Shown here: piece after piece, positions 38,901 to 50,060 of the stretch
How the letters are laid out: every line of letters starts with the position of its first letter
Position numbering within the stretch: position 1 is the first letter of the stretch
From: Lingula anatina
Lineage: Eukaryota; Brachiopoda; Lingulata; Lingulida; Lingulidae
Direction: 5' to 3'
Assembly: GCF_001039355.2 (NCBI RefSeq)
Contig: NW_019775650.1
Span: 1 to 64,000, forward strand
Length of the DNA stretch: 64,000 nucleotides
Notes under the pieces: model-generated
The model's input: only the letters and a program-made list of their open reading frames with translations
What the model was told of the DNA's origin: nothing
The model's database searches: none
Program-made: the position numbers and the translations under genes

Positions 38901-41338
38901 TAACAGATCCATCCAGGAGTTTATCACACTGTCTCCAGCCCCAGTGGACACAGCAGCCAAGATGTCCAAGAATTTCGCCCTTCTGGCCATCAGGGAGAAG
39001 GAGCGGTCAAGGGATCTCCTGCATGCTGGCGCATACTGTGAGAAAATGGCTACGGAATTAATGGCTATTGCCTCCGGAACCAACGGAGCATCAGCTTTAC
39101 TCAAATCTGTTGACTGCCGTGGAACACCTTTCTTGGACATACTCATTGAAAATGAGCAGAAGGAAGTAGTTTCCCACCCAACAATTCAGAAATACTTATC
39201 AGACGTTTGGAAAGGGAATTTGAAATGGAACACATGGAAAGTAGTGATGGTTTTCACATTGTTCCTGATCGTACCCCCAGTGTGGGTTTACTTCTCATTG
39301 CCACTTCGGAACCGCTACAACAAAGTTCCGCTCATTAAGTTCATGTCATATTTAGTCTCGCATTTCTACTTAATTATACTATTTATTATGACAACTGTTG
39401 CACCCATTTATCCAATCTTTCAGTCTGGGTCACTCATACCCCATTGGTATGAGTGGCTACTATTGGCGTGGCTGTCTGGACTTCTGGTCTCAGAGCTGAC
39501 CAATCCAGGCGACAGGGCAGGGTTAGGGTGGATCAAAGTATTTGTGATAGCAGTCAGTGCACTGGGAATCGTGGTCCATCTTCTAGCATTTGCATTTAAT
39601 GAAGACGAGCGCTATGTATGCTTATATGTGAGGAATCAATTTTTTGCCCTGGCATTACTGTTCTGTTTTGTGTTGCTGCTGGATTTTCTCTCATTTCATC
39701 ACTTATTTGGACCATGGGCAATTATTATCAGAGATTTGATGAAGGATTTGATCAGATTTTTGGTCATTTTGTTGGCCTTCATGCTAGGATTCACTCTTCA
39801 TCTCTCAGCAATTTATCAGCCAGTGTATCCACCACAAGTATCAAATTCATCCATTGGTCAAGGAAATGGAGGAGGAGGAGCCAAAAGTCTCACGCCAATA
39901 GATACTTTTGAACTTCTGTTTTTTTCCCTATTTGGTCTCATCGAGCCTGATACTTTACCCACAATAGCCCAGAGCCCTGACTGGACTATTAATTTAGTGA
40001 AATCTGTATTTGGAGCTTATATGTTAGTGACTCTCATTGTGTTGATAAATCTGTTAATTGCCATGATGTCTGATACGTACCAGAGAATTCAGGCACAGTC
40101 GGATGTGGAGTGGAAGTTTGGGCGAGCTAAGTTGATCAGAAACATGAATAGGACATCAGCTACTCCATCTCCTCTTAACCTTTTCACCAAGCTCATCACT
40201 TACTGCAAAGTGGCTTACAAACACAAAGGTAAGAGGACTTGCAGTTACAGTTCAAAAATTACAAATAATGTAGAAGTCAATTATTCAATGTTGTCCAAAA
40301 ACGGAATGAAAATAAAAATATTTTTTATTTTATTTACTTAGTATTTTTGTGAGAGAGTATTGATTTTCTGTAAGTCTTCTAGTCTTGTATATTGCAACAG
40401 AGTCTGAGGAATATAATGCCCAGCTCTCATCTTCATTTATTATTATTTTGATCTTATCTAGGTTTTATAAATAATAAGGCGATATTATTAAATTAGAATA
40501 AAAAAAATTGGCTCCTTAGCCAAACCAAAAAAAGTATGCTGGACTTCACTATCCCTTCATATTTGACCTTCTATATGTACTTTTTATTTTCTGTATTCCA
40601 GGCAAAATATGCAGTGCTGAGGCCCAGAGCTACATCCATGAAGAGGAGGACCTGAATGAGGACTATGATGCCAGATCTGTGGACCTGTTACAAAATAACC
40701 AAGTCATGCTCAGGAATATGATGAGGAGAAATACTCAAGTGGCTCCTGAATGTGAGCAATGTATTTTTAATGAAAGTGTATTGCTGTTACAAAATAATTT
40801 TGAAAAGTGATCATGTTAAGAAAAATAAAATGTTAAAAGTTTACTTAAATTTGCAAAATGATGCTGTAGTCCAGTTAGATGATAAATAAAATAAGGATTG
40901 GTTACTGAAATATTTATTTAAGAACAGGATATATTAAGGGGAACAATTAGTTATTTTATTTCTGTTACAAATATGGTTTGTATCTCTATGATTGTTGAGG
41001 TAAATTCACACACTTGATAACAAAACATGCACATATTGTACCAACTGCCAATTTCCAAGTCCAATAATTTGTACATAATTCAATAGGGGATTTCGAAAAA
41101 TTTCACAATGTTCATCCTTATACATTTTGCAGCCTATTTACGTGCTCCCCAGCAGAGAGGTCCCCAATGCATTGATGATGTGATAGACTGGCAATTTGTT
41201 GTCCACAAGTATTTGGAGGTCAACAACCTGTTGGATGAACACTCAGACGAGGAAGAGGACACCAGTAAACACTTTAAGAAGGATAGCCACTTGAAAGAAA
41301 TTAATGAGAAAGTGACAGAAAATGGTGGGATTAAATGA
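11670..41338 (+). CDS. nompC: TRPN channel NompC (no mechanoreceptor potential C), ~29 ankyrin repeats + TRP pore
   Basis: This is the pore subunit of the NompC/TRPN mechanotransduction channel. Its ankyrin spring tethers the channel to microtubules in sensory cilia and dendrites. Exons: 11670-11909, 15050-15151, 21858-21956, 23809-23922, 24953-25057, 26021-26119, 26486-26587, 27051-27251, 27655-27753, 28178-28279, 28602-28802, 29160-29288, 29604-29732, 30185-30301, 30903-31001, 31382-31582, 31847-31945, 32176-32277, 33895-33999, 34290-34391, 34788-34886, (35845-36021), 36116-36253, 37142-37249, 37675-37872, 38255-38461, 38863-40228, 40602-40751, 41133-41338. Length is 1731 aa with the bracketed exon, 1672 without. 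About 29 ankyrin repeats are followed by the linker (IQEFITLSPAPVDTAAKMS), S1 near residue 1283, pore DTFELLFFSLFGLIEPD near 1505, S6 LIVLINLLIAMMSDTY, and TRP box EWKFGRAKLIRNM near 1575. The C-terminal IDDVIDWQFVVHKY matches the family. Confidence 0.95.
11910..15049 (+). other. nompC intron 1
   Basis: A 3.1-kb AT-rich intron. Apart from the candidate alternative first exon near its 3' end and scattered homopolymers, I recognise nothing in it. Open frames on either strand lack splice support or family similarity. Confidence 0.6.
14481..14615 (+). CDS. nompC: Candidate alternative first coding exon of nompC
   Basis: An ATG in a less AT-rich patch opens a 45-codon frame, MAEGISDETSSEFDPLFKKI..., ending with TCACAA followed by a strong donor GTGAGT in phase 0. 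That phase joins directly to nompC exon 2 (15050, phase 0) about 430 bp downstream. Its tail (FKKIHSALWTLSGRESCGNLF) resembles the degenerate first ankyrin helix pair that exon 1 also supplies. It would replace exon 1 from an internal promoter. Proposed from sequence alone; chance is possible. Confidence 0.45.
15152..21857 (+). other. nompC intron 2 (6.7 kb)
   Basis: The largest intron of the gene. It holds G and C homopolymers (15572-15583, 17887-17897, 20816-20824). A short decayed stretch near 20710-20790 (GTGCCAAGGAGGTAATGTTT) resembles the 'CTCCGCC' repeat at 44385. No gene or structured RNA was recognised. Confidence 0.6.
23010..23091. repeat. (TG)n then (AG)n microsatellite
   Basis: About 68 bases of perfect TG dinucleotide repeat run directly into a short AG repeat, within nompC intron 3. 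Confidence 0.97.
23269..23436. mobile_element. 168-bp hAT-like MITE
   Basis: The ends are inverted: CAGGGGCGGATTCAG at 23269 and the complement of CAGGGGCGGATTTAG ending at 23436, 14 of 15 identical. CTGTG flanks both sides (…TTGCTGTG and CTGTGCC…), probably the remains of a target duplication. CAGGGGCGGAT-type ends are typical of non-autonomous hAT elements. No coding capacity. It lies in nompC intron 3. Confidence 0.75.
26303..26400. repeat. Intronic 98-bp direct repeat, copy 1
   Basis: The segment starting ATTCTAACCTGTTTTGATTT and ending GTGGCTACTC recurs at 26900-26997 with two base differences. The two copies lie on either side of nompC exon 7 (26486-26587). Confidence 0.92.
26401..26485. 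repeat. Compound TTA/TTG trinucleotide microsatellite at an acceptor
   Basis: Interrupted TTA, TTG and ATT triplets form the pyrimidine-rich approach to the acceptor of nompC exon 7, so repeat-length changes here could affect splicing. Confidence 0.9.
26900..26997. repeat. Intronic 98-bp direct repeat, copy 2
   Basis: Second copy of the repeat at 26303-26400, 597 bp downstream, in nompC intron 7 just before exon 8. The high identity indicates a recent copy or gene conversion. Confidence 0.92.
27741..27889. repeat. ~103-bp tandem duplication across the nompC exon 9 donor
   Basis: The 3' end of exon 9, its donor and the first intron bases (from CGCCAGGACCAAGGTGACTT) are repeated from 27844 with substitutions. 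The copy changes AAG|GTGACT to AAA|GTGACT and is a decayed pseudo-donor. Confidence 0.85.
28298..28298. other. Single ambiguous base (N)
   Basis: An isolated N in the intron just after nompC exon 10. Unlike the N at 7451, no duplicated flanks are seen. The coding sequence is unaffected. Confidence 0.95.
29278..29430. repeat. ~88-bp tandem duplication across the nompC exon 12 donor
   Basis: AACAAAATACTGTAAG and the following AT-rich intron start recur from 29366 as AACAAAATTCTGTAAGG with matching downstream sequence. The exon end and donor have been duplicated and the copy has drifted. Confidence 0.75.
29959..29999. repeat. (AAT)n microsatellite
   Basis: About 13 perfect AAT units in nompC intron 13. 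Confidence 0.95.
35845..36021 (+). CDS. nompC: Candidate cassette exon of nompC, acidic insert between ankyrin repeats
   Basis: A 59-codon frame lies between an AG at 35843-35844 and a donor GAG|GTGAAG, phase 0 on both sides, so it can be included or skipped without changing the frame. The peptide (VHRDSLASIFNQSVSEDSGV, then Asp/Glu-rich, then SEENWPQFHDDDGGG) is not an ankyrin repeat. It would sit between the repeats ending FAVTSAK and starting TGLTALHVAAHYG. The upstream pyrimidine tract is weak, so inclusion may be regulated. The SEDSGVD and SEE segments could be phosphorylation sites (inference). Confidence 0.6.
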
Positions 41339-42356
41339 CCAGGAGTTGAACCATTTGGGTAGGAAGGGTAACATGTAAGAAAAATAAGTTAAGGGGTAAC
41401 TTTTAGCAGCAAAAGTAATTGAGGACATTAACAGATACAGTTGTAAGAATTAAGTGTGCAGTGACAAAGAGCTGCTGTTTGAACAAAATGTATTCACATG
41501 TTCAAAAGAACATTTCTGGAAAGTCAAGAATCTGCAGTGTAATTCTTTTCCATAAAATGCTAGTAGCCAATTTTTCAATTTTAATTTATTTATATCACCT
41601 TCTTATATGTCAAATTTAGATTGGATTGGTTTTTATGGCAAATGCATTACATTGTAATGTGGGGCATTAATATATTAGCACCATGTGTCTATTAGCCAGT
41701 CACCTTGGAGAGAAGTTTGTTTTTGGCTTTTCTTCTTTTTTTCTCTCATTGAAACAGATGCACTGGTATGTAAGAATATACAAGTATGTTGGACAATGAA
41801 AATATTTAACCTTAAAGCATTTTTTGCAGTTATGTCTCATACTTTTTTCATTTATTTAACTGAACAGAAATATTTTGTGTAATTGTTACTTTACTCCACG
41901 ACAATAATTATATTTATATCCAAATATGATTGCAAGTGATAGATATTAACTACATTGTGAAAAAAAATCGCTATCATAGTCCAAGATTATGTGTATTTTT
42001 GTTATATGAATATTTTGATTCTGTATAAGCTGAGCTTTTTCTAGAATGTGGCAGATGGTACTGCTGAGCAGCACTACTACATGTAGTTCATGTAGATGAA
42101 TATTGTGTAGACCCCCAGTCAGTAGGCACAGTCATATCGGTAGATATAAGGCAGTTTCTTTAGCTTTTGAACATTTGTAAACTGTAGTCACCACCCCAGT
42201 GATAGTTCACCTGTGAGACAAGCTTGAAGATGTGGAGAGTGAAACTACTGTTATTCTGACTATAACCACTACCCTTTATCTACAGGTGGCATGTGATAAC
42301 AGGGAGAATGCCTTAGAACCAGTGAAATTGTTGATTAAAGTTTAAAAAAAAATAAA
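41339..42356 (+). terminator. nompC 3' UTR and candidate polyadenylation signal
   Basis: After the TGA at 41336-41338 the sequence is AT-rich and non-coding. AATAAA occurs at 42351-42356, and a second candidate follows near 42431. Which is used cannot be told from sequence. From here to about 43500 I see no gene. Confidence 0.5.
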
Positions 42357-43837
42357 GAAAAAGACATAATTGTTGTCTTCTTATAATATCTGTATGACCA
42401 GTTGAAACACTTAAGATTTCTAATTGACAACAATAAAGTTGTTTAAAGTGAAGGTTATTATTGAGCTGAGTTACTTTGGATGCATTGATGGGATTTTTTT
42501 TAAACCATCTCATATTTTGGTCAATTTCTCTATGAAAAATTATTTCAGAACATGTTGTGTATTGGAACTAATTGATTGACAGTGTTATAGGACCAGTGTG
42601 CATTAAAAGGAACCATTTTTTCAACATTTTTAAATATTTGTATGAAATAACTGTAACCTTAAACATGCTTTTACTTTGGAAGTTATATAGTCATTGCTTT
42701 TGTTATGAGTTGTTGTGATGTTTTTAAATAATCTTCAAATGATCAATATAAGAAGTATTTGGAATAATTGTGTGACAATATTTCTATAAATTTGTAATTA
42801 TATTTCATTGCCATCCTAATCATACCTGGGTTCCCGTAAGGTTCAACTTAAGGTTCTGTTTACTTTTTTCTGTGCATGGTTTCATTAGGATAATTTTCTT
42901 TGTTGTGACTCATCATATTTGGAGTTAAAGTATTTTTGTTTTATACCAGTGCCATACATTGCATTTTCTAAATTTAAAAAAATTACCTTCGTGTTATTGA
43001 CCATAGCCTCCAAATAATAATTGTACAATGGAGAAATATGAGAGAACTTCATTACTGAACAATAACTTTTAGCATCACCTCAAATTTGTGCAAGTATGTG
43101 TATCCTTTGAACAATACACAATAGTCTTGTTGGGACTCTTTGGAAATTTAATTTTTATCTTTGCCTTCATGAAAAATGCAACAACTGTACATGTATTATT
43201 GCAGAAAGTATGCCTTGCATTTGAAGTGCAATACCAGCTGTGAAATAAAAAAATATTTTCAGTCATAACTCATTCTTGGCTCATTTATTAGTTTTGTATT
43301 GGTAATTTGTAGTCGTGTGGAGAACTTATTCTTCTAAGTTCTACTATAATAACATGTCAGAAACTCTTTGTACCTAGAATTTGCCGACAAGGACCTAAAA
43401 ATGGATGGTTGGAAAATGGTTCTCTTGAGAAATAACTCAGTAAATTATGCTTTAAAAGTTATTATTACCATCCCCCAAAGAGGTATAATTGTTTTCGTTA
43501 CCTGTTAGCAGTTTTATGCAAAAAGTGTCAAGAAACTGAGGGTCCTTGTATCAGGATGCCCACCCTAGATGTAATTATACAGGACCATTCCCAGACCCTA
43601 TTGTACAAAGTGTGGATCGATCTATCTCCAATGAGATTCTTGCTAAATTGCAATCAACTTAAGCGACTTAGATGTCTGTCATGTCTACTGAAGCTGCTAG
43701 GGGGTAATTATGGTTTAGCAGCATCAGTAGGTGTGCCAGACATGTAAGCCATTTAAGCTGGAAACAATTTAGCGAGAAACCCTTTGGAGATGGATCGATC
43801 CTGTTAGATTGATCTAGGTATGAGAACCCATTTTTAA

Positions 43838-44260
43838 AGGATCCACCTATATCCAGAGATCAAGACAACTTCAGGAGACATTCTCGAGATAGTGGAAGAC
43901 CTCAGATACTTAGGATCACACACCATCAGCACTGAAAAGATGTCAGCACTAGAAAATGTCACGCTCGGTGAGCACTGAATAGACTGAATAAAATAGTTCT
44001 AGCTGTCCCTTGAGCACAAAATCAGGCTGCATGTTGTGTTTGTAGCAGTGGTAGAATCAGTGTTACTTACAAAGGCAATGGAAAAAATCGCTAAATGGTG
44101 CATGTACCAGGATGCCAAGAGTTGCATACGGGGTGCCTACAGCACAGCAAATGACCAACCGCCAACTTTATGGGGACCTGCTTTTAATTTCAGAGAAGAA
44201 CTTGTGGATCAGGTGGGTCAAAATCTAGGCTTACCTGTGCAAATTAATGGGTAACCGGAT
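43838..44260 (+). pseudogene. LINE reverse transcriptase C-terminal fragment, decayed
   Basis: Translated pieces include EIVEDLRYLGSHTISTEK, FVAVVESVLL, then TKAMEKIAKWCMYQDAK. These are the VEDFKYLGS..., ATVESVLLYG and TKALEKxLDGCYTRML landmarks at the end of the RT domain in RTE/CR1-like non-LTR retrotransposons. Several stops interrupt the frame after STEK, the YGCETW block is deleted, and no endonuclease or full RT is present. A dead 5'-truncated copy. Confidence 0.75.
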
Positions 44261-44289
44261 TCTCTCATGAGGGACTCTGCAAAAAGAAA

Positions 44290-44384
44290 TGAACGGAGTT
44301 TGAAGAAATTTGAGGATAGGTTACAAATGGGTCAAGGAAGAAATGATTAGATTATATATGGTAATGATTCATTAATTACCTCCG
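44290..44384 (+). repeat. Left part of an older 'CTCCGCC' family repeat, split by a younger copy
   Basis: GGTTACAAATGGGTCAAGGA and the following bases match the middle of the repeat family seen intact at 44385-44750. The matching right part resumes after that copy, at 44755, which suggests a nested insertion. Confidence 0.5.
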
Positions 44385-44750
44385 CCAAGTAGGTTATGTT
44401 TTCACCCCTGCTTGTTTGTCTGTCTGTCTTTCTGTCTGTCTGTCATCAACATAACTCAAAAAGTTATACACCCATTTTGATGAATTTTTTAGGAACTGTC
44501 AGAAGTGGGCAAAGAAACAGATGATTAGTTTTTGGTGGCGATCTGGATCAATAATCAATCAATAATCAATAATCAAAATATTAAGTTATGGACCGAATTT
44601 TATGAAATTTTCATGAACTGTCAGAAGTGGGCCAAGAAACAGATGATTAGTTTTTGGTGGTGATCCGGATCCATTATCAATCAATAATCAATAATAATCA
44701 AAAATTGCTGCCTTGGCGGAGGTCTGCACTCTTGGAGTGCTTTTCTAGTT
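44385..44750 (+). repeat. Dispersed 'CCTCCGCCAAG…CTTGGCGGAGG' repeat with internal duplication
   Basis: It opens with CCTCCGCCAAGTAGGTTATG, a TGTC-rich stretch and AACTCAAAAAGTTAT. It closes with CTTGGCGGAGGTCTGCACTC and GGAGTGCTTTTCTAG. I recognise this as a non-coding repeat type common in marine invertebrate genomes. An internal unit (AACTGTCAGAAGTGGGC…GATCTGGATC) occurs twice, near 44494 and 44615. The class (SINE or MITE) is not settled. Confidence 0.7.
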
Positions 44751-44754
44751 AATT

Positions 44755-44960
44755 AATGGTTAATTATTAGTCAATTATTTGTTTTTGATGGATTAATCAA
44801 ATAGGTCACAAATGGGCCAAGGAAGAGATATATAGATTTTGGTGATGAACCATTTATTAATTAATGGTTAGTTATTAGTCAATTAACCATTAATTAATTG
44901 ATTAATGATTCATAATTGGTTAATTATTTGTCTTGGCTTAGATCTGAGCTTTCTGAGTGC
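44755..44960 (+). repeat. Right part of the older 'CTCCGCC' family repeat
   Basis: GGTCACAAATGGGCCAAGGA, GATTTTGGTGATGAACC and CTTGGCTTAGATCTGAGCTT correspond in order to the 3' half of the family, more diverged than the copy at 44385. AT-rich inverted TTAATTAA motifs abound. From here to about 45400 there is only AT-rich sequence. Confidence 0.5.
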
Positions 44961-45429
44961 ATTTTGTTTATACTGATTTCTTTCTGTACTGATCGCGCTT
45001 TTACCTCTTTTCGTGCGAACAGCTTTTGCGTGATCTAAAAAGGTTCTAGCCATTGGGTATTTAACATTAGTGTATTTGGCAGTCTCCTTTAGCACTAGAT
45101 CACACCTAAAACTAGAAACCTAAAATATTTTTTCTGTTTCATTTTATACATGAAATTTGAAAAGTTCACAGTCCAGCTGTCATCAAGTAAATGAAAGTAA
45201 CTCTTTTTAGCAAAGTCAACCAGCACTTTGAAGCGTTAACATTTTTCACTCTTGCCTGCCGAAAAAATATACTTTTTGCACTACATGTACTTGACTCTAA
45301 CTTGCGCTGAATAACTTTTATTCAAATAAATAAAGTTCTGCTAGTTTGTAACTGATGAAACTACAACCACTTTACAACATTTTATTATGAAATATTAAAG
45401 CGCTAATATACATGTGATACTAAATATAC

Positions 45430-48400
45430 ATTAGATATTGAATAGAACTTTTGTTCAGCACTACGAGATAAACAGATATAAAGAAATATAGAAGAGGTAA
45501 ATAACACACTTACAGAAAATTAGAATACGATTATCTTATGCAACGTAAAATATAGAAAAACTGACAATTTGCACAATGTAACCATACTGTTAGCAAGGCA
45601 AAGGCCCGTATACAATGCACTGGCAATCCATAACAACGCATTGACCCGCACTAAAATTTACTAAAGGGCATCCTACATGACTCTATGGAACTTTACAGAA
45701 ATTACCCTTGGGACTCTCTAGGAATTCCTAGGATTTACTATAGGATTCCTATCTAGGGTGTGTATTCTATAGTGCATTTCTACAAAGGAAATCTCTTCAT
45801 TATTTTCACTTGATGAACTTACGAAGTTGCTTTCGCTTTTAGAATATCGACATATGCCACAACCAAGTCATAACCAAAATCATTTGGACTGCGAGTAACA
45901 TCTTCCTCAAACCTGCCAAAGAACTCGTCAATAATCTCCTTCTTTTCCTTTTCTGATCGACGTTCATCTAGACCAAACATAAAGATGGCTTCGCTCCATG
46001 CTCGGAACACATTAACGTATCTTCTTGCCTTGTGAGCCACGCTTAGTGGTTCATCGTCTAGGGTGTAAGGGTATAAAGATAAAGCGTTAACACATTTAAA
46101 TGCCTTCCTTATTTCAGAATATTGTTTTATGAATGTGACATTGAGAGAAACAAATATCTCTTGTTCGGCTGTTTTATATACGACTGGATCTTGGGTCAAA
46201 TGATTTACTCGGCGGCATCAGAAAAAACAAATGGTGTGCAGAAATGAAACACGGTGTGCAGAAATGAAACAATGTAAAACACTTTACCTTGGTACCAACA
46301 AAAACGTAAATGGTCTTTACCTAAGAATTCGTTATCCTTATATTTCAAAGAGTAGTCGAAATGGTCGAGCTTTATCTCGATGGATACAAGTTTTAAACCC
46401 GCCTTCAAAATCTTGGAATCTTCATACAAAAATGGCGCCTTAATCTCCTCTTCTGAACGATAGTAAAATGAAAAGTTTGTATTGAAAAATTCTTCCTATA
46501 AAAAAAAGAACGGCACAGCTACAACACGCATGCTAAAATAAAACATTGCATCCCCTTTGCATTATGGCGCCAAGGTAAAATTAAATTTGTTTACTTTTCT
46601 TAGCACGAAAGGACATCCCAGTTGTCTCATTTTACATTGTACATTCCAGAAAAAGGTCTCACCTTGGTTATTCGCCCCGCTGTTGCAAATGAAAGCCATA
46701 AGTCTCTAAGGTAAGGGATGACTTTAACTTTGTAAAGCGCTGTACTACCGGAATGCATGCCATCCTTCGTACCAACAATTGCTATGATAATGTGGGCGCC
46801 TAAAATATAATATCATAGAAAACAAGAGTGAGTGGAAAGAAGTTAAATTTTTTAAGACAAAAACTTACTTGAACGCTTGCAAATGGGTACGAGCCTTCAA
46901 AAATGTGTTAAAAAAAGTTTAATACCCAAAAATTCACTCACAATCTTTTTTCACAATTTAAATGAGCAAGTATAATTTAACATTTAAGTGGGAGGGGTTA
47001 ATTATGTTTCAACTTAAGGTGCCCACTATTAATAGTCACACATGAATGGATTCAAACAGTAAATAGATAAATCAAAAATCGATCAATTTGAACACTTGCT
47101 GAGAGGTACATGCACCTATCTTCAGTTCTGTTGCCCGGTTTATGAGAATCGTCTCCCAGTCCTCAGCGGCCTGCTTTTTATATGCATCAAGCTCTTCATA
47201 ACTGACTTTGTCACCTTGACCAATAATATCCCACTGAAGATTGCAAGGCCTGCAACGTAATGGATACAAATATACACAATTTTAAAAAATGGTATAATCT
47301 TTAAAGTAACGTGTTACCATATATCAGTATTGTTGGTTTTTATTTCTCTTCGTCAATTTAGCTTCTCACAAAGATTTTGAAACTCAGCACACTTATTTAA
47401 GATAGCAAGGACTATATACAACAAGATGTAAAAAGTAAGCAATTCATTTCAAGGTTCCTTTACACATGTCGGTATCATTGTGTATTTCATAGTATCATTT
47501 TTAAATTCTTTTTTGTTCACCTGGGTATCTAAGGCTTTTATAGCTTCTACATATAACAAATCCACCTTTTGCTCAACCAGTGCATCGCACTGCAGGATAC
47601 AGCCAGGTCCACGTAATTCGGCGGCAGACATCGTTCATAGAAATTAGTACCACTGGCCAGGAGAAACACGTTCTTATCTTGAGGAAGAAAGTTCCTTTGA
47701 TCTTCAAATAAACCTGTAAGAATACTCTACTATAAACAACTGGATGACAGGAATACAATAACTGGTGTTCGTGATCACAATCCCCATAAAATTAACAAGT
47801 AAACAGACACTAACTCTGTCAAATTTCGTACCTTGTGTCAGAAGGAATAATGATTTAAAATCGTTCCAGGGAATATCCTCGTACACTATCACAATAGGTT
47901 TTTCTTTCCCGTATTTTGCGCGTACAGCTCCTGAAAAGAAAAAACATTCTGAGTGTGACCTACGTTTTACTGCAGTCAGAATAACCAGAACTTGCAACTG
48001 GGTTCTAATCATTTAACTAATACACAAAATGCAGCGTTTGATCCATGCTCTCACTTTAAGACTAATATTCTTAATCTCAAAAAGTGCATTGAACTCTGTT
48101 AATGAATGAATGTGTACTATCTACTTTGAAAACTTAATACAGAAAAATATACCTTGTTCATGCAAAAACTGCGGTTTAAATGTCAAAATGTTCAAAATTA
48201 ATTTTTAGAAGGTACTTATGATCTCAGTCATCAGTTTCATAGATGTTCCCCCATCTCCAGCACCGTAGTCACACACCACAAAAGGACGGTCTGTGCTATC
48301 AACACTTCCAGCTCATTAAAGAAAAAGCAATATCCTATATTGTAATACTAAAGAGAGGATCGCGGTTACTACGAAAAGACAGCAGGTTTTACAATATCTC

Positions 48401-50060
48401 GACTGCTTCTCAATTCTCTTAAACGACAAGGAAAGTCAAGAGATGGGGACGGTTAATTTTTTTGAGAAAATGTGTCATTCCACATGCATCAGACTAAAGT
48501 AGCTTTGAGTCATTCTATTATATGACTCGGCAAAAGTTGATTGGAGTAAAAATCTAAAGATAAAATTATTAAATATGCCTACCAACTGCTTGCAGTGCAT
48601 AAGGCAATATGTTATTGTACAGTTTTTCGTAATTCACAGCATTTCCGCTCCAAAAATGTGATCCGTGATGTCTATCCAACAGTCTGTACACAGCTGCAGG
48701 ATATTTTGATTGACGAATTTGTTTGCCAAAAGCTGTAAAAAATATAAGAAGGATCTACTCTCAGACCACGGCACATTGCTTGTTCTTTTCAATCTGTACT
48801 CTCTGCATAATTTATGATTTATGATTTATGTTTAAAAAAGAGATATCAACTTGCATCAATAGACATTTGTGTTTGCTTATTAAATTTCTCATCATAGACC
48901 TCAAATTGAGGTCTTGTGGACATAGATTTAACAGAAGTTTAATGTCCTTTGTTTCAAGCTACATGTACTCTTGTAGTAATCCGTTAGATCTTGATTACAT
49001 GAAGTTATTGGGAGTGCCCACCATTAAGGGGTGGACTTGTGTTTGAAGTAACCAATCAGTGTATAGGTTATGTGATTTACAAAATAAATGATAAAGTAAA
49101 GCATAAAAAACTATGAACTTCATTCTTATGGGGGAGACTAACAGAGAATCGAGGGAGGGAGAGAGAGACTAGAGAGAGACGGGACTGGAGGAGGAGAGAG
49201 AGGTTATGATTGAAGCTTGGAGTCGATCATGCTTTTAGTTTAGTTAAATATATCCAGTTGAAGTAACAACATGGAGTCGTTTCATTCTTAAATTACGTGT
49301 GCAGAGTTAAAGGCACGGAACCTGGAAATCTCCGTAGCAGTTTTACAGATATCGTTATCAAAAGTGTGAGCCCATAGTGCCCAACTCCTAGGGTTATATT
49401 ATAAAGGGTTGTTTAATGTAATGTGGGGGGTCGGGGGGGGGGGGCATATAAAGATCTCACACAAGTAAAGGGAAGGACCCTCACAAAACACTTATGTCTG
49501 TCGACCGAAGCATATATAGTCACAACTTTGACTTGATAAATTGCAAAATAGCATCAGCGTATCTGTGGTGTTTTTAAGCACAGTACATTGTACGAATATG
49601 ACACAATAAATATGATATGAGCCTGAGGATACGACTCCTTTATGTCACATACCTGTTGAACACGGGACGCCATATTGTTGATCCATCTTGTTTTGTCAGA
49701 ATAAATGTTATATGCTGAAGGCGAACACTACCGCGTTATGCGGTATTAACGTTCTATTAAAAGCCATTTTAAGTTGAATGGCCCAACTACATGTATATTT
49801 AAAACATGCTCTGCGTGTTAAACTCAGTAGTTAGATAAAACCTACTGGTACATGAAATGTCGTTTTGCGAGTCGTTAGGTGTCGAACTATAGTGCTCCGA
49901 TATATATTTATACTGTACTTAAAAATTAATAATCAGTTCTTTTTTTTTTCAATTTTCTCAAAATTTGCACACGCGTCCTTTGTTTTTACCTGGTATCACT
50001 AGGCCATGACAAGCGATTAAGTGCATATACTTAAAGCATATACTTAAAGAAAGTACAGAA
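45430..50060 (-). repeat. Segmental duplication unit A (carries SABATH gene A)
   Basis: The 3' flank beginning near 45430 (CTTTTGTTCAGCACTA), all nine exons, most introns and the 5' flank up to about 50060 are alignable with unit B (50080-57480). The shared 5' flank includes CTGGTATCACTAGGCCATGA at about 49989 and 57045. The copies sit head to tail, so the gene arose by tandem duplication. Confidence 0.85.
45819..49686 (-). CDS. SABATH-family (Methyltransf_7) SAM-dependent carboxyl methyltransferase-like protein, copy A (9 exons, 403 aa)
   Basis: SABATH enzymes transfer a methyl group from S-adenosylmethionine, usually to a carboxyl group of a small acid; in plants these include salicylate, jasmonate, indole-acetate and gibberellin. 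Exons: 49686-49653, 48732-48583, 48311-48216, 47930-47832, 47713-47566, 47249-47116, 46799-46663, 46495-46321 and 46057-45819 (TAA). The total of 1212 nt is in frame. Landmarks: VVCDYGAGDGGTSMKLM (residues about 73-89, SAM-binding motif I), YEDIPWNDFKSLF (110-121, the family's NDLPGNDFN block), GTNFYERCLPP, and SAMHWLSKRP (168-177), whose His171-Trp172 match substrate-carboxylate residues of plant enzymes. VFRAWSEAIFMFGLDE and the C-terminal EFFGRFEEDV helix also fit. Length is normal for the family. Substrate unknown; likely cytosolic, with no signal peptide seen. Confidence 0.85.

Noticed and set aside
39618-39911. 97-codon frame inside the TRP exon
   Set aside because: Shadow of the channel domain in another frame.
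43556-43747. 63-codon frame upstream of the LINE relic
   Set aside because: No match to endonuclease or RT motifs that I recognise; may be element-derived but cannot be supported.
47704-48012. 102-codon minus-strand frame
   Set aside because: Only 47832-47930 (exon 4 of SABATH gene A) is coding; the flanks are intron.
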